A DNA stretch of 25,183 nucleotides from Euprymna scolopes (GCA_024364805.1 CM044495.1:32972937-32998119), one strand, 5' to 3'; shown: positions 9,790-19,872, counted from the stretch's first letter. The notes: generated by a model not told the origin, from the letters alone. Made by a program: numbers and translations.

Positions 9790-11685
9790 TTAATAAAGAA
9801 ATTATGAAAAATATTTGTTGATTGGTTTATGTCACATACCGAGTCTTAGTGAAATAAATGAATAATAATTGTATATTTGAACATCCTTAGTGTTTACAAG
9901 TGGTGCAGCAAAACTTATCGCACAAAATATTTGTAGTCGGTGATTTAAGTCATGGTCAGAGGATATGCGACTGCCAAAGAGATATCTCCTTTAACTATCT
10001 ATGATATTACTAATAAAAAACGAAAACTGTTGGTGGGATTAAATATACCAAAAAAGAATCGATTGGAAATCAAAATGATCAAATCATGAAAAAATATACA
10101 TTTTTATGAAGCTTTTGCTTATAAAGTTATAGCAGTCAATCAAATAGAAAAATCTCACTTTAGAAGACAATTCTAAACATTTAACATGCTGTTAAATAAA
10201 GTTGTAATTAACTCCATAGAAACCAGGTTAAACGCTGATTCTTTAGCACCTTTTCAGCTAGTTGTTATAATGTAGTTAAAAATGTGTAATGTATTTCAAG
10301 GCTATATAATTATATATATATTCACACACACATAATTTGTGTGCGTTATTAGCAGATAGTTTTTAATCTTGTGAAATAATATCTATACTCGATTCAGTCT
10401 GTGTACATTTATTTGGATTCTTGCCAAATCTTTTAGAGAAGTGCTGTCAATATTTATCTAGCTAATCAAGAATTTATGTTTGGATTCTCGTAGATCATCT
10501 CGGATTATGTTTTCTCTTAAAATTTTGATTTATGTCTTATTTCGTTCTATACTTATATGAATATTGGAGACATTTTTTTTTTTACAGTCTGAAATATTTT
10601 TAATAAAATGTTGTTGATATATAGTTATTTTTCCTCAAGATTTATTGATTAATTTCATTAAACCACATCTCGAAGATATTTTTCATAATTAATATTGTGT
10701 GTACCAATAAATAATTAAGAATAAAATTTTCTCAGACGAACTTCATATCTGTTTTTCTTTGAATTAATTTACAATTTTACTGATTATTTCTATTTTTTCG
10801 AAAATATCTAAGTTTATTAGTTCGATCTCTTGAAAATGCGAATCAGTTTTCTTTTCCATTTTTCTTTTTATCTTTTTCATTTCCTTTTCTTTTATTTCTT
10901 TATCACCTATTTTTTTTATTTGCTCTTTCATTTTCTTTCTTGTATCTATCTTTTTATTTTCTTCTCTATTACACTTTCTGTCAAAAAATAAAACTAAAAA
11001 ATTATACTCCGCCAATGTTTGTACTAATATTCATATAAAATCAAAGAATTAAATCAGTAATTTAATTTTCCGTTTATAAATTATTTTTTATGAAAAAAAG
11101 AAAACCCTATTTTTCTCATTTGTCCTCATTATTTGAAATGGTTTTGTCTGGAGGTTAGCAGAAGACATTTTTCCCCCATTTCCTTTTTTTTGTGTGTGCG
11201 TGATAAAACGAATATTTATTTACATAAAAACTAGCAGGAAGACCAGATGTTGCTGAGGATTGAATGATGATTAACGAATGTTCACACACCCATATTTTTG
11301 TCGTCATCAAAATCAGTGTAATCTCCCATTTTTCAATCAAATCAATTGATTGCCTGCTCTAGTTGGGGACCCATCACAGTGCACTGGAAGGAAGCTTCAC
11401 GTACTTCATTGCAGTGACTTAGTTCACAATACATTGTAGTCTACATTGCATTGTAGAGAATCTATTGTTGATTTTATAATTTTTTTTTATATATATTACT
11501 TGAATTTAAAGTTTAAAATGCAAAAGTCAATCATCATGAGGCAGTTGTGTTCTAAGCAGAAACATTCATTTCGAATGCACCTCTGTCATATCGAAGAACC
11601 TAGTGTTTGATTTTATATGCGGGCCTTTCTGTTTATGTGGTAATACAACTTCTCAAATGCAGTTGCAATGTTAGTATGTTAACTT
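9790..11685. other. Long AT-rich stretch without recognised genes
   Basis: Nearly 1.9 kb with no recognised coding, RNA or transposon signal. A pyrimidine-rich T/C tract at 10770-10985 gives a lysine- and glutamate-rich minus-strand frame (10764-11015) that looks like low complexity. Around 11345-11470 a slightly GC-richer patch with repeated CATTG.AGT words was not assigned. Confidence 0.5.
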
Positions 11686-11689
11686 TGGT

Positions 11690-11875
11690 CAAAATCGCCT
11701 GTGCCTTCTTTCATTGGATTTTTTTGATTATCGATACTTATTGAGGACATTCTGATACAAAGCCTATCTAAGAACGCTACCAGATACATAAAATTTATTT
11801 GTGTGAAATTTCATAAAAATAGGCCCAGCCGTTTCAGAATCTATTGGGAACGAACACACACACACACAGAAAAAG
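11690..11875 (+). repeat. Dispersed-repeat tail fragment
   Basis: GTGAAATTTCATAAAAATAG followed by CCCAGCCGTTTCAGAATCTA and GGGAACGAACACACAC matches, from memory, a tail motif widespread in invertebrate repeats (T-x-A-x-C-G-G-x-x-C-A-G-C-C-G-T-T-T, then G-G-A-A-C-A-x-A-C-A). It ends in a short (AC)n run at about 11854-11869. The family was not assigned. Confidence 0.45.
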
Positions 11876-11889
11876 TTCCTTTCATGTAA

Positions 11890-12750
11890 TAAAAATAGAT
11901 ACACATTTGTCTTATTGTAGTGTAGAGGATGTGTTTGTTTCTACTTTCTCTTTATTGTTTGTGTCTCTCACATATATTTTTCTTTCACTTTTAGTCTTTC
12001 ATTTCTTATCACACACCAGGTTTCAATGAATGATATAATATAATATAAAGCCTATACACAATTCATGTCAATAAAGCCAACGGCTACTTAATTCAACTGC
12101 ATTATAATTTCAGTGTTATTTACTTTTAACACAACCGTTTTTTTGGCTATTTTGCTTGTTAATTCATTCATGGAGTTGTTAGTATGTTGCTATAATGTGT
12201 GCAAAATTAAAAAAGACTCTTTTTATGAATTGTATTTACTTCAAAAGCACATCAGTCATTTCTATAATCTCTCTCCACTGCCACAATTTAAAAAAAAAAT
12301 ACAGACAACTGCTGTTGATGAAATATTAATATTTTTTTAAAATTTAACAGATCTCTTCCAATTTCTCTTTAAAATAATTAATATAATCTGTCAAGTTCTA
12401 TAATTAATTTATTTTATCAACTGAAAAGTTTTTATTATTTTCCTCCACTTCATTTTAAAGTTAATTATATTTGAAGAGCGTCAGCAATGCCCAAGTTGTG
12501 GATTAGATTTTTAAAAAAATTAATTTGATAAAATTGATTTCCCGTTTTATTGATATAGATAAATGTAATTTAAGTCTTTAAGAGATATGGACTTGTTACA
12601 AATTAACTTTTCTCCAAATATTTGTGACTAAATCAACATTTCTGTGAAAATTCTTGATAATTGATATTGGAATGTCATCTTGGGAGGAAAGATAAATAGA
12701 AAAAAAATGTTTCAATCTTAAATTACTTTGCATTCTGTACAAATACATAT
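11890..12750. other. AT-rich DNA, nothing recognised
   Basis: The two open frames here (from 11844 and from 12113) are rich in F, L and S, as expected of T-rich DNA, and show no family signature. No other feature was recognised. Confidence 0.45.
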
Positions 12751-12768
12751 GTGTGTTTGTTTTTATAA

Positions 12769-12842
12769 TTTATTTATACAAACATTAACGGTTACATATG
12801 TATGTGCATACACGTTTCTGCTGCAAATTTAGAAATGCAGAT
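12769..12842 (+). repeat. Short dispersed repeat, partner of 19763-19840
   Basis: TTTATTTATACAAACA, then GGTTACATATGTATGTGCAT and ACACGTTTC, is shared with few changes at 19763-19812. This copy lacks the inverted right arm that the other has. It is non-coding and its identity is unknown. Confidence 0.6.
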
Positions 12843-12959
12843 TCTTCAGCTTGGATCCCACACGCACACGTTTTCTTGGCAAGTCACTACTTATCAATAC
12901 GTAGGGCCACTCTAGAATAAGGGTTATGTGTTAGGTAGATGGTGAAACATGATCAGTTA

Positions 12960-13135
12960 TGGTGGAACTTTGATAGGGCTAGATTCCTCTATGCGTGTTT
13001 CATCTTTTTAAGACTCCTCAGTGTAGCTAGATGCAAGAAGTGCATCAACTCTAAGATTCAAATCGAGGATATTTGTCATTAATGATAAGAACAGTGAAAT
13101 GTCCTTACCATCTGAGCTAACATACCAGTTGCTGG
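12960..13135 (-). repeat. tRNA-derived SINE relic
   Basis: Read on the minus strand, TTAGCTCAGATGGTAAGGAC (13120 to 13101) is a good Pol III A box and CGATTTGAATCTT (13065 to 13053) is a decayed B box, about 55 bp apart, as in a tRNA-like head. The following body, GTTGATGCACTTCTTGCATC then TAGCTACACTGAGGAG, matches the minus-strand copy at 17470-17590. Head and body together support a tRNA-derived SINE. It is too diverged to assign the parent tRNA. Confidence 0.7.
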
Positions 13136-13263
13136 TATTGCTTTCCTATTAATTTTTGTCTTCATATGTTTACTTTTTACAATATTCATCAGATTAGAGG
13201 ATCCAATCTTGCTTTGTTTTAATAGAAACCGTTCTTTCATTTGAACATGCTATGGTAGATGTA

Positions 13264-13266
<3 letters not shown>

Positions 13267-13332
<66 letters not shown>
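13267..13332. repeat. (AC)n microsatellite
   Basis: An uninterrupted AC run of about 33 units, giving the HTHTHT artefact frame. Confidence 0.98.
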
Positions 13333-13334
<2 letters not shown>

Positions 13335-13757
13335 TTTCAAAAGCCACTATGCATTAAAAAATATATGGAAAACCGAATTTAAACAAACAAAATATTTTCA
13401 AAATCGAACAGCCAGATATACCAGATGTTTCATATATGTGGACAGCACATTTAAACGTCGAAAATTATTATTGCTATGAATATATTTCTTGATGGCTAAT
13501 GCAAGTTTGTTAATCTTAGAAATAACAATTTCGTTTACCTGTTTACTGCCAAACTTTTTTCTATTTAATAAAAGTAATGGCTGGAAAAAAAAAAAATGAA
13601 TAATTATGGATAAGGAAAAAATACAATGATATAGCATTATGGGTGGAATGAAAAATAGACCTTCTGCATCTTTGTTTGAATGTGTAAATTATAAAGTTTT
13701 AATTAAAAAAATCCTTTAAATAATAATAGGATTGGTATATATAAAGAGTGAAATATA

Positions 13758-13959
13758 CAGTAGAACCCCGAGATAAGGCATAAAAAACTAGTAACAAAAT
13801 ACAGTACAGTATCTATTACACATGTATATAATCACATGACATTATAAATAACACCGTAAGGCAGGCCAATATCGTAACCAAGGGCAGGAAAAACATTGTA
13901 TTCCACATCGTAACCTGAAAAAAAGTATCCTAGGACCACCGTATCCCAGTGTTCTACTG
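13758..13959. mobile_element. pogo/Tigger-like MITE, 202 bp, TA target duplication
   Basis: The left end reads CAGTAGAACCCCGAGATAAG and the right end in reverse complement reads CAGTAGAACACTGGGATACG, giving an imperfect terminal inverted repeat of about 20 bp. Both ends are flanked by TA (13756-13757 and 13960-13961), the target duplication used by Tc1/mariner/pogo elements. A CAGT-x-GAAC-C terminus is typical of pogo/Tigger elements. It encodes no protein, so it would need a transposase supplied elsewhere. The element is complete end to end. Confidence 0.8.
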
Positions 13960-14264
13960 TAATTGAAAAAAAAGCTTATTTTACTAAAACAAAATATATA
14001 TAGTTATATAAAGTGACCTTGTGAGTGCACGGGGAACTGTCTCTACCAAACTACTTTGTCAATTTTTGGTCTGCAGATTTGAAACTTGATATATAGGAGA
14101 TTGGACCTGTGGGACAAATTCGATGTGGTTTTTAACTGCTAAAAATAGCAGGCAAGGAGTGGAAATTGGAATTTGGCAGATGTAATTCAACTTAGTGCTT
14201 TTCTATGCATACGCAAACATGCATATATACATTAAAATCAGTTAATTTTTACAGTTTTAATATC

Positions 14265-14490
14265 GATGTAGCGTTAGCTAAGATGGTAATGAATAACGAT
14301 GGACTGCTAAATGTTTTGATTTGGATTCTAGCTTGATGGCAACCAAGTCATATTTTTAAACTTTTGAAATCTCTACTATATAGTGGGTACAATATAATAA
14401 TCAAAAGAGAATTGACTCTATAATAATATGAAATCTGCATAAATTAAATATATTTAAACATTTTATGATCAGGTAATTCCTGGTGTTTTG
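14265..14490 (+). repeat. tRNA-derived SINE relic
   Basis: TTAGCTAAGATGGTAATGAA (14274-14293) resembles a Pol III A box, ATGGACTGCTAA the anticodon arm, and GATTTGGATTCTAG (14319-14332) a B box. The body matches 9298-9375 and 9677-9760 but lacks the (AT)n segment. The head resembles the minus-strand SINEs at 12960 and 17470, while the body after the B box differs, suggesting at least two subfamilies with related heads. Confidence 0.6.
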
Positions 14491-14849
14491 CTAACACACA
14501 CACACATGGGTTAATCATTTACTTGAAACGTTACTCAGTTTGTATATACCAATTGTAATGGATTACATTTTTTTTTCATAAATAGTTTTTCTTTGGTATT
14601 AAAAAATTTTTTTTAATATAAATTCTGAAAAAATCCAAGCTCAATGATATTTTTTTTTCCAGGGCATATATAGTGTAATATAATTGTTCTCCATGTTGAA
14701 ATACCAAGTTTTCTCAGTTGATAGTTTATTACTTTCCAAACGGTAACCATTACAATATTGTTTCATTTGTGACTAGCTAGCCTGAAAAATTATGTCTTTG
14801 CTGTATTTTTAGTCACTTATCAGATGTTCACCTTAAAAAACATTGCCCC

Positions 14850-14927
14850 CCCCCAACAAAAAACACCGTTTTTAATCCGAACTGTGCATTTAGAACAGAA
14901 TCAGTAATAGTATTCGTCCCATCACTA
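14850..14927 (-). mobile_element. Terminal fragment of the TAGTGATGGG repeat family
   Basis: Read on the minus strand from 14927, this begins TAGTGATGGGACGAATACTA and continues TTACTGATTCTG, matching the left terminus at 6516 (TAGTGATGGGGCGATT, ATTACTGATTCTG). A C run (about 14846-14856) lies near its inner end. The other terminus was not found, so it is a fragment or a diverged copy. Confidence 0.55.
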
Positions 14928-14934
14928 ATTTGTA

Positions 14935-15428
14935 TATTGCGCAGTGGAAAATAGTGTATAAATGACTGATGATGTAAAAGGTCAAGAGCAACTGATTTGA
15001 AAGGATGATTTATTTTATACAGTGTTGACCTGTTTCTGCGTTTATATTATGGTGGAAAAAGAATCAAAGCAAAGTACTTAGTTTATCATTCTCTTTCAGG
15101 CGTACTTTAACATAAGAGACATTTTCTTTAACACCATTGCATTTGTTCATTAGACTCCAAAAATTAGCAAATTTCAGCGTTTCAATGTAAAACATTTTTT
15201 TTAGATTCTTACACTTAGATAGTCGTTTAATAAGGAAAACTGTGTTTCAGTTATATTTAACCGAAACTGCACAACTTGTGTGACCTAAATGTTGTAGCCT
15301 GCAAGGGTCACTTAGAAAGGTGGTTTAGAAAAAGGTATTTGTAGTTACAAGATAGAATACATAGAGAACAAGAGTTGTAGTACTTAACGCCAATATGGTC
15401 TACTACAAAATACACACGCACCACAAGA
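14935..15428. other. AT-rich DNA, nothing recognised
   Basis: No coding or repeat signal was recognised between the TAGTG-type fragment and the hAT element. Confidence 0.5.
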
Positions 15429-15436
15429 GTCAATAC

Positions 15437-16396
15437 CAGGGTTGCGGAGTCGGATGGTAAAAGTCTGACTCCAACTCCGACGATTCCGACTCCGTTGATA
15501 TTTTTGACTCCAACTCTCGACTTCTTGACCTCTATGTGGAAATCTATTTTGTCGCTTCATATACTAGCCTCCCACAACTCTTCCGCAAGCATTTCATAAT
15601 TACTTTTCATATATTTTATTTTTTGCGTTTAACATTCACTTGTATAATAAATAGACTTGCATATACGCTCAACCAGCTTTATAGAATAAGTTAAGATAAC
15701 AAAGGGACAAAAATGTACAATTAAATTTTATTATGCTATCAATCCAAAAGGGAATACAATATTTAGGGATAGGGAAACCTCTTTAGACCATTGCATTTTG
15801 AAATCAACCGCTTCTCATCAGAAGAGGGTGAGTAAACACACATATTATACAGAGAAGAAAATTTTTAAAAGAGAATATTACCTTTATGGAAAGAGAATTA
15901 AAGGAAAAACAGGCAAAGGCTTATAGTAGCATGGGTTGCTTCTTATTGATTTAGGCCTGTTTTTTTTTGGGGGGGGGGGATAAGATAGTAATTCCGAATC
16001 GATTCTGGACTAATCCAATTGCTAAATTTCATTTGATTCAGCAACTGGATAACTTTTGGATTACAATCCGATTGTTATCCGATGTAATCCACAGTGATCT
16101 CAATCAGACAGAATTTTCATTGGTCCTGTGTAGCATCACGAGCAAAATGAAAACAACTCTCCAGACAGGATTTGCAGATGAAGTAGGAGCATTGCAGTAC
16201 AAAATATGATATATCTTCAAAAATAAAAGCAAAATCATACAAAAAACTGCTCAATTGTGCAACTGGTAAAATCAATCAGGAAAACCACGTAAAATAATAA
16301 ATTTATTGGACTTAAGGAATCAGTCGGATAAAAAATTTTGACTCCAATTTCTAGTACTCTTAGAAATCTGACTCCGACTCTCTCCTCGCAACCCTG
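15437..16396. mobile_element. Non-autonomous hAT element, 960 bp, with 8-bp target duplication
   Basis: The ends are CAGGGTTGCGGAGTCGGATG on the left and, in reverse complement, CAGGGTTGCGAGGAGAGAGT on the right. GTCAATAC is perfectly duplicated outside both (15429-15436 and 16397-16404). An 8-bp duplication with CAGGG ends is diagnostic of the hAT superfamily. Subterminal sequence at both ends is rich in GACTCC / GGAGTC words, the sort of short motif arrays that hAT transposases bind. No BED zinc finger or hATC dimerisation domain is visible. The 80-codon plus frame at 15967-16209 has no recognised domain, although it is the longest frame inside. A T8-G10 tract lies at about 15961-15979 and a short hairpin (GGATTAC...GTAATCC) at 16058-16090. 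Confidence 0.9.
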
Positions 16397-16611
16397 GTCA
16401 ATACCTCTCTGTATGTAGTAATGCTGTTTGGAAGAGTTCATATCTTGTGTATGGGTAATTCCCCACAACACTAATTTAATTGTAAATTTCAGCAGCAATG
16501 AGCTGGAGACAAAATAAAAATTAATTTTCAAATTGATATCAATTGAAATTTGTATTCAAACCTTGAATGATTTTGTTTTAATAAAAAAAACTTTATTTTA
16601 TAATTAAATGA

Positions 16612-16710
16612 TTTATCACCTGACAAATCCATTAACCCCTATTCTCGAGTAGCCTTTGGGCCTTGATAAGCGCGAACTCATTAGTAAATAAAAATTTTAT
16701 TGTAAACCTA
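16612..16710 (+). repeat. Solo LINE 3' tail (same family as 973 and 1560 copies)
   Basis: ATTAACCCCTATTCTCGAGT then AGCCTTTGGGCCTTGATAAG closely matches 1249-1290, ending in GTAAATAAAA. No coding part is attached, so this is an extreme 5' truncation or a SINE that shares the LINE 3' end. Confidence 0.75.
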
Positions 16711-17470
16711 TTGTAATGTAAATGGCTTTAAAAAAAATCCCATATCAAATGATATCCTCTATAATTAGGCTTAAAAAATAATGACTTTAAATACATTTAG
16801 ATTATGAATGGAAAAATGAATAAAATAGAAAAAAAATTGGGAGAGTAGTAAAAAAGAATTAAGCAAGGAAAATATGAAAGGAAAGCAAGAAAGATTCTAA
16901 GTAAACCAGTTCAAGTTCATGGCAGCTTAATTTACAGGAAATAGGACTACTCCAAAATAAAGTAAATCAAGTGAATTGAAAGCAAAAATCTGTTACAATC
17001 ATGGGCAAAATAATCATGGAGAAACTAGTAAAGATGTAATTCAGTTTTGGGTCCTTGATTAAAGAAATCCTCACGAAAATATTGTGTATCAGTTTTTTGT
17101 CTTCATAAAATGTATATTCATATATAGCAAACAGTTTTTAAAATGTGCACTAATAGCAGATGTTGGGGCAAATATTAAGTAGACAAGTAATCAAATTTCA
17201 AATCAAACCCCTTACTATGACTTTAAGGAAAAAAATCTGTTCAAATTAAAATTTTAAATGACCCAAAATTTGAGTTAATAAAATATGGTTTAAACATATA
17301 ATTAGAATCAGAAAATGATCCAGAATAACAGTAAAAAAGTGTCAACAATCGAGATAATATGGATGGATAAAAAAAAAAAAATAAACTGTGAATAAAACTA
17401 GAAAATTTAAAATAAAAAAATATAGTTTTACCCAATACAAAGTAATTAATAATAAAGATTGAATCATTAT
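16710..17470. other. AT-rich DNA, nothing recognised
   Basis: A-rich on the plus strand. The two minus-strand frames at 17241-17545 are F-rich translations of T-rich DNA. No feature recognised. Confidence 0.5.
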
Positions 17471-17590
17471 TTTCCTATTCTCATCAGTATAACTAGACAC
17501 GATGAATGCATCAAGCCTGAAATTCAACTCTTGGATGTTAGTCACTATGACAGTTTAAATGGTAGAGGTGTTAAACTAGCACACCATATA
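17470..17590 (-). repeat. tRNA-derived SINE relic, second minus-strand copy
   Basis: On the minus strand GTGCTAGTTTAACACCTCTA occupies the A-box position and GAGTTGAATTTCAGG the B-box position. The next part (CTTGATGCATTCATCGTGTC, TAGTTATACTGATGAG) matches the SINE relic at 12960-13135. Both boxes are degraded. Confidence 0.55.
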
Positions 17591-17599
17591 ATGAAATAA

Positions 17600-18050
17600 A
17601 AAATATATCACTTAAAAAAAAAAAAAAAAAAATGTTGTTTTGAGGAATTTAATGCAATAATTACAAATACATTTATTTTAAATATACATTTTTGCTTATC
17701 CAGGTTGCATATGGTAGATCAACCATCTTTAGCCAGTCCGAAAAACCCATCATCGAATGTCATTACAGAAAAAATAATAATGCTGGAGAAAGTTGTTAAT
17801 TTAAATTCTTTTTTTTTTTTCTTTCTTTTTTTCTTTTTTTTTTCTTTTTTTATTTTTTATACGTTTTCAAGCCTTCTTGTTTTCAGAGATTTAAATAACC
17901 TCCAAATGTTTTTTTTTGCATAAAACAAACAAAAATTGGTCCTCAAAACCAATCCCCCCAATGTTTTTTTTTTAATAATAATGAATAAGGAGCAGAATAC
18001 AATACATCTTTGATACCTGATATCGGCCGATGTAAATCAATAAAAACATT
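17600..18050. other. Homopolymer-rich DNA
   Basis: An A run at about 17613-17632 and a long T/C tract at 17808-17860 dominate. The plus-strand frame at 17705-17923 is mostly phenylalanine from the T tract. No gene supported. Confidence 0.6.
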
Positions 18051-18054
18051 GGGT

Positions 18055-18420
18055 TTGAGTTCGTTAGTTTTCCAGTTTTCTTAAAATTGGTTCTTTAGTT
18101 TCTCGCAAGGTTTTGAAAGAAGTTATATGGACATGGACATTTTCCCGTGCTAGAATTTTTTTGAGAAAAACTCTGGTTTGTCTAGAATACAAGATGGGAA
18201 AAGTTGGTAATGTTTTGCAAATATCTAAAGTTTCTTTCATTGGAATTTGCTCCAAATCCACTGGTCCTGGATATGACCTTAAACTATATCCGATGGTGAG
18301 GCCCAAGCTTGCAGGCCTTAGGGAGTGTGGAGCCACCTTTTAATTGCCATTGCTCCCAGGCCCACTCTGACCCGGAGTGGTAGTACCTGTTAGGGTCCCA
18401 ACTATGGGTTAAATAGAATA
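18055..18420. other. GC-richer segment with overlapping frames on both strands, unassigned
   Basis: Base composition rises here, and open frames of 90 codons (minus, 18336 to 18064) and 76 codons (plus, 18113-18343) overlap. The plus frame ends MVRPKLAGLRECGATF, and the downstream 18345-18410 has CCCACTCTGACCCGGAGTGG. I recognise no family. A decayed unknown transposon or an ancient coding fragment is possible. The two-strand openness argues that neither frame is established. Confidence 0.25.
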
Positions 18421-18424
18421 TGAC

Positions 18425-18770
18425 TTAAAAAACAAATATACTATATTAAAAAATCGTTCTTCAAAATCACCAGATTCGGCATTAAATAACCTGAAAAGGG
18501 TTGATATGCCGTAAAACAAAACAACCAACCAACCAAATCCACCAATAGTTTAGATTAAATGGTAATTTGTATGAAACAAGTACTGGTGACTGACAAATAC
18601 TTTTGTTTGCACATTCTCGCTTCCCTTACTGAGGTACTAAAAAAGAATCCAAAATTGAGGGAGGAGTCTATTTTTTCACAAATATCTTAAAGTGCACTTC
18701 ATTTTTTTTTTTTTTTTTTTTCATTTCAAATGCAATAAAAAGTCCTGATTTCTAGTAGTTTACATTAAAG
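18425..18770. other. AT-rich DNA with (CCAA)n and poly(T)
   Basis: A short CCAACCAACCAACCAAA run is at about 18522-18538 and a T run at about 18703-18721. Nothing else recognised. Confidence 0.5.
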
Positions 18771-18774
18771 TAGA

Positions 18775-18910
18775 AGTGACAGGGTGATGGTTAACAAAAA
18801 CTGAAAATCTGGGTGTACAAGGTTCAAATCCAGGTCGTTCCATCTAAACTCTTTCATCTAACCCACATTTAACCTTGTGTCTAACCTCCTGGAGGGAAGG
18901 TAAATAAATA
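18775..18910 (+). repeat. tRNA-derived SINE relic with a perfect B box
   Basis: GGTTCAAATCC at 18821-18831 matches the Pol III B-box consensus GGTTCRANNCC exactly. An A-box-like AGGGTGATGGTTA lies at 18781-18793, giving about 41 bp between box starts, close to tRNA spacing. The tail ACCTTGTGTCTAACCTCCTG then GAGGGAAGGTAAATAAATA is shared with 21690-21740. No cloverleaf could be drawn, so it is a SINE relic rather than a tRNA gene. Confidence 0.6.
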
Positions 18911-18911
18911 T

Positions 18912-19544
18912 ATTAAAGTAGTAGTGATCTCCACGAGGACCAGAGACCACACATCGAATGATTTAATTTTGATTTTCTGCTGCTGGTGTTAAATGTATTT
19001 CATCATATTCAACTGATTGTTTTATTTTATCATTGTTTTAAAATGTGTATTTGCGTTTTGTTATTTCCAGCTAACTATTTCTGTTATAAAATAGAGAAAT
19101 ATCAGCATCCTGCGTGCATGTGATTCAGTTATTGAAATGTCATCTAAAGAGACACTTGCCACCTCTTATTGCAACTATTGAGATATCTACTCTTTGGCTC
19201 TTCATTCCTTGCCAAGCGAGTGAAAGTCAAGCATCCACTGCCAAGAACTTATCTCTTTTAGAGAGCAGACATTTTTTTTTTCTTGCTCTTCACAAGACCT
19301 GAGTGTTGAGAAAGAGAAGGGAGGGTGTTTTTCATTCCACTTGTACAATGCAGCCTTTATAAATCTTATAATACAACATTCACTCTCTTTGTATCTGTAT
19401 TTGTTTATCCCTAGCTCTCTACTCGCCTCCCTATGAAGGCTGGATGTAATACAAGATTTAGCTCCAAGTAGGAGGTGTGACCATTACTGAACATTAAAAG
19501 AGCAGACATGGTCCTGTAGCATTCACTAATAGCCACTTTTAACT

Positions 19545-19545
<1 letters not shown>
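18912..19545. other. No recognised feature
   Basis: Mixed composition, including a 62-codon plus frame at 19114-19302 with no family resemblance. No repeat or RNA was recognised. Confidence 0.45.

Positions 19546-19547
<2 letters not shown>

Positions 19548-19604
<57 letters not shown>
19548..19604. repeat. Compound (AC)n-(TA)n microsatellite
   Basis: AC units from 19548 to about 19575 pass directly into TA units to 19604. Confidence 0.95.
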
Positions 19605-19605
<1 letters not shown>

Positions 19606-19606
<1 letters not shown>

Positions 19607-19639
19607 TGTCTTGCTCTATTTTGTCTGTCTCTCTCTCTC

Positions 19640-19671
<32 letters not shown>

Positions 19672-19703
19672 AAGACAGACATAGAGAAAATAGAGCAAGA
19701 CAA
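19606..19703. repeat. 98-bp palindrome with CT/TA/GA core
   Basis: The left arm TTGTCTTGCTCTATTTTGTC then TGTCTCTCTCTCTCT is inverted on the right as GAGAGAGAGA...AGACAGAC..AAAATAGAGCAAGACAA, around an alternating TA centre. The right arm has a small insertion (ATAGAG-like) and an AA change. The unique flank (TTGTCTTGCTCTA / TAGAGCAAGACAA, 13 bp) pairs perfectly, so this is more than a simple-sequence coincidence. A cruciform or hairpin is expected. Confidence 0.9.
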
Positions 19704-19762
19704 AATTATGCTGGCATAAGTTGTCCGTCAGATTTAATGAAAAGTATCATTGTATAATTACC

Positions 19763-19872
19763 TTTATTTATACAAACAGTATAGGCTACATATGTACATA
19801 CATGTTTCAGTTAAGATTTCAAAAGAAATCACAGCTTAGACATTTATAGTCAATACTGTTTGTATAAACAAA
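19763..19872. repeat. 110-bp inverted-repeat element
   Basis: TTTATTTATACAAACAGTAT (19763-19782) is inverted at about 19853-19872 (ATACTGTTTGTATAAACAAA), with arms of about 26 bp and few mismatches. The interior CTACATATGTACATACATGT and TTTC is shared with 12787-12820. A MITE relic or hairpin is likely. No clear target duplication was identified. Confidence 0.7.

Noticed and set aside
10764-11015. Lysine/glutamate-rich 83-codon minus-strand frame
   Set aside because: It comes from a T/C-rich low-complexity tract and has no domain or family pattern.
13252-13479. 75-codon frame starting across the (AC)n run
   Set aside because: The HTHTHT stretch is microsatellite translation and the remainder shows no family signature.
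17705-17923. 72-codon frame with a long phenylalanine run that looks like a membrane segment
   Set aside because: The hydrophobic run is translation of a T homopolymer tract, not a real membrane helix.
18775-18850. Possible functional tRNA gene
   Set aside because: The B box is perfect but the A box is weak and no cloverleaf stems could be drawn. A SINE head is the better explanation.
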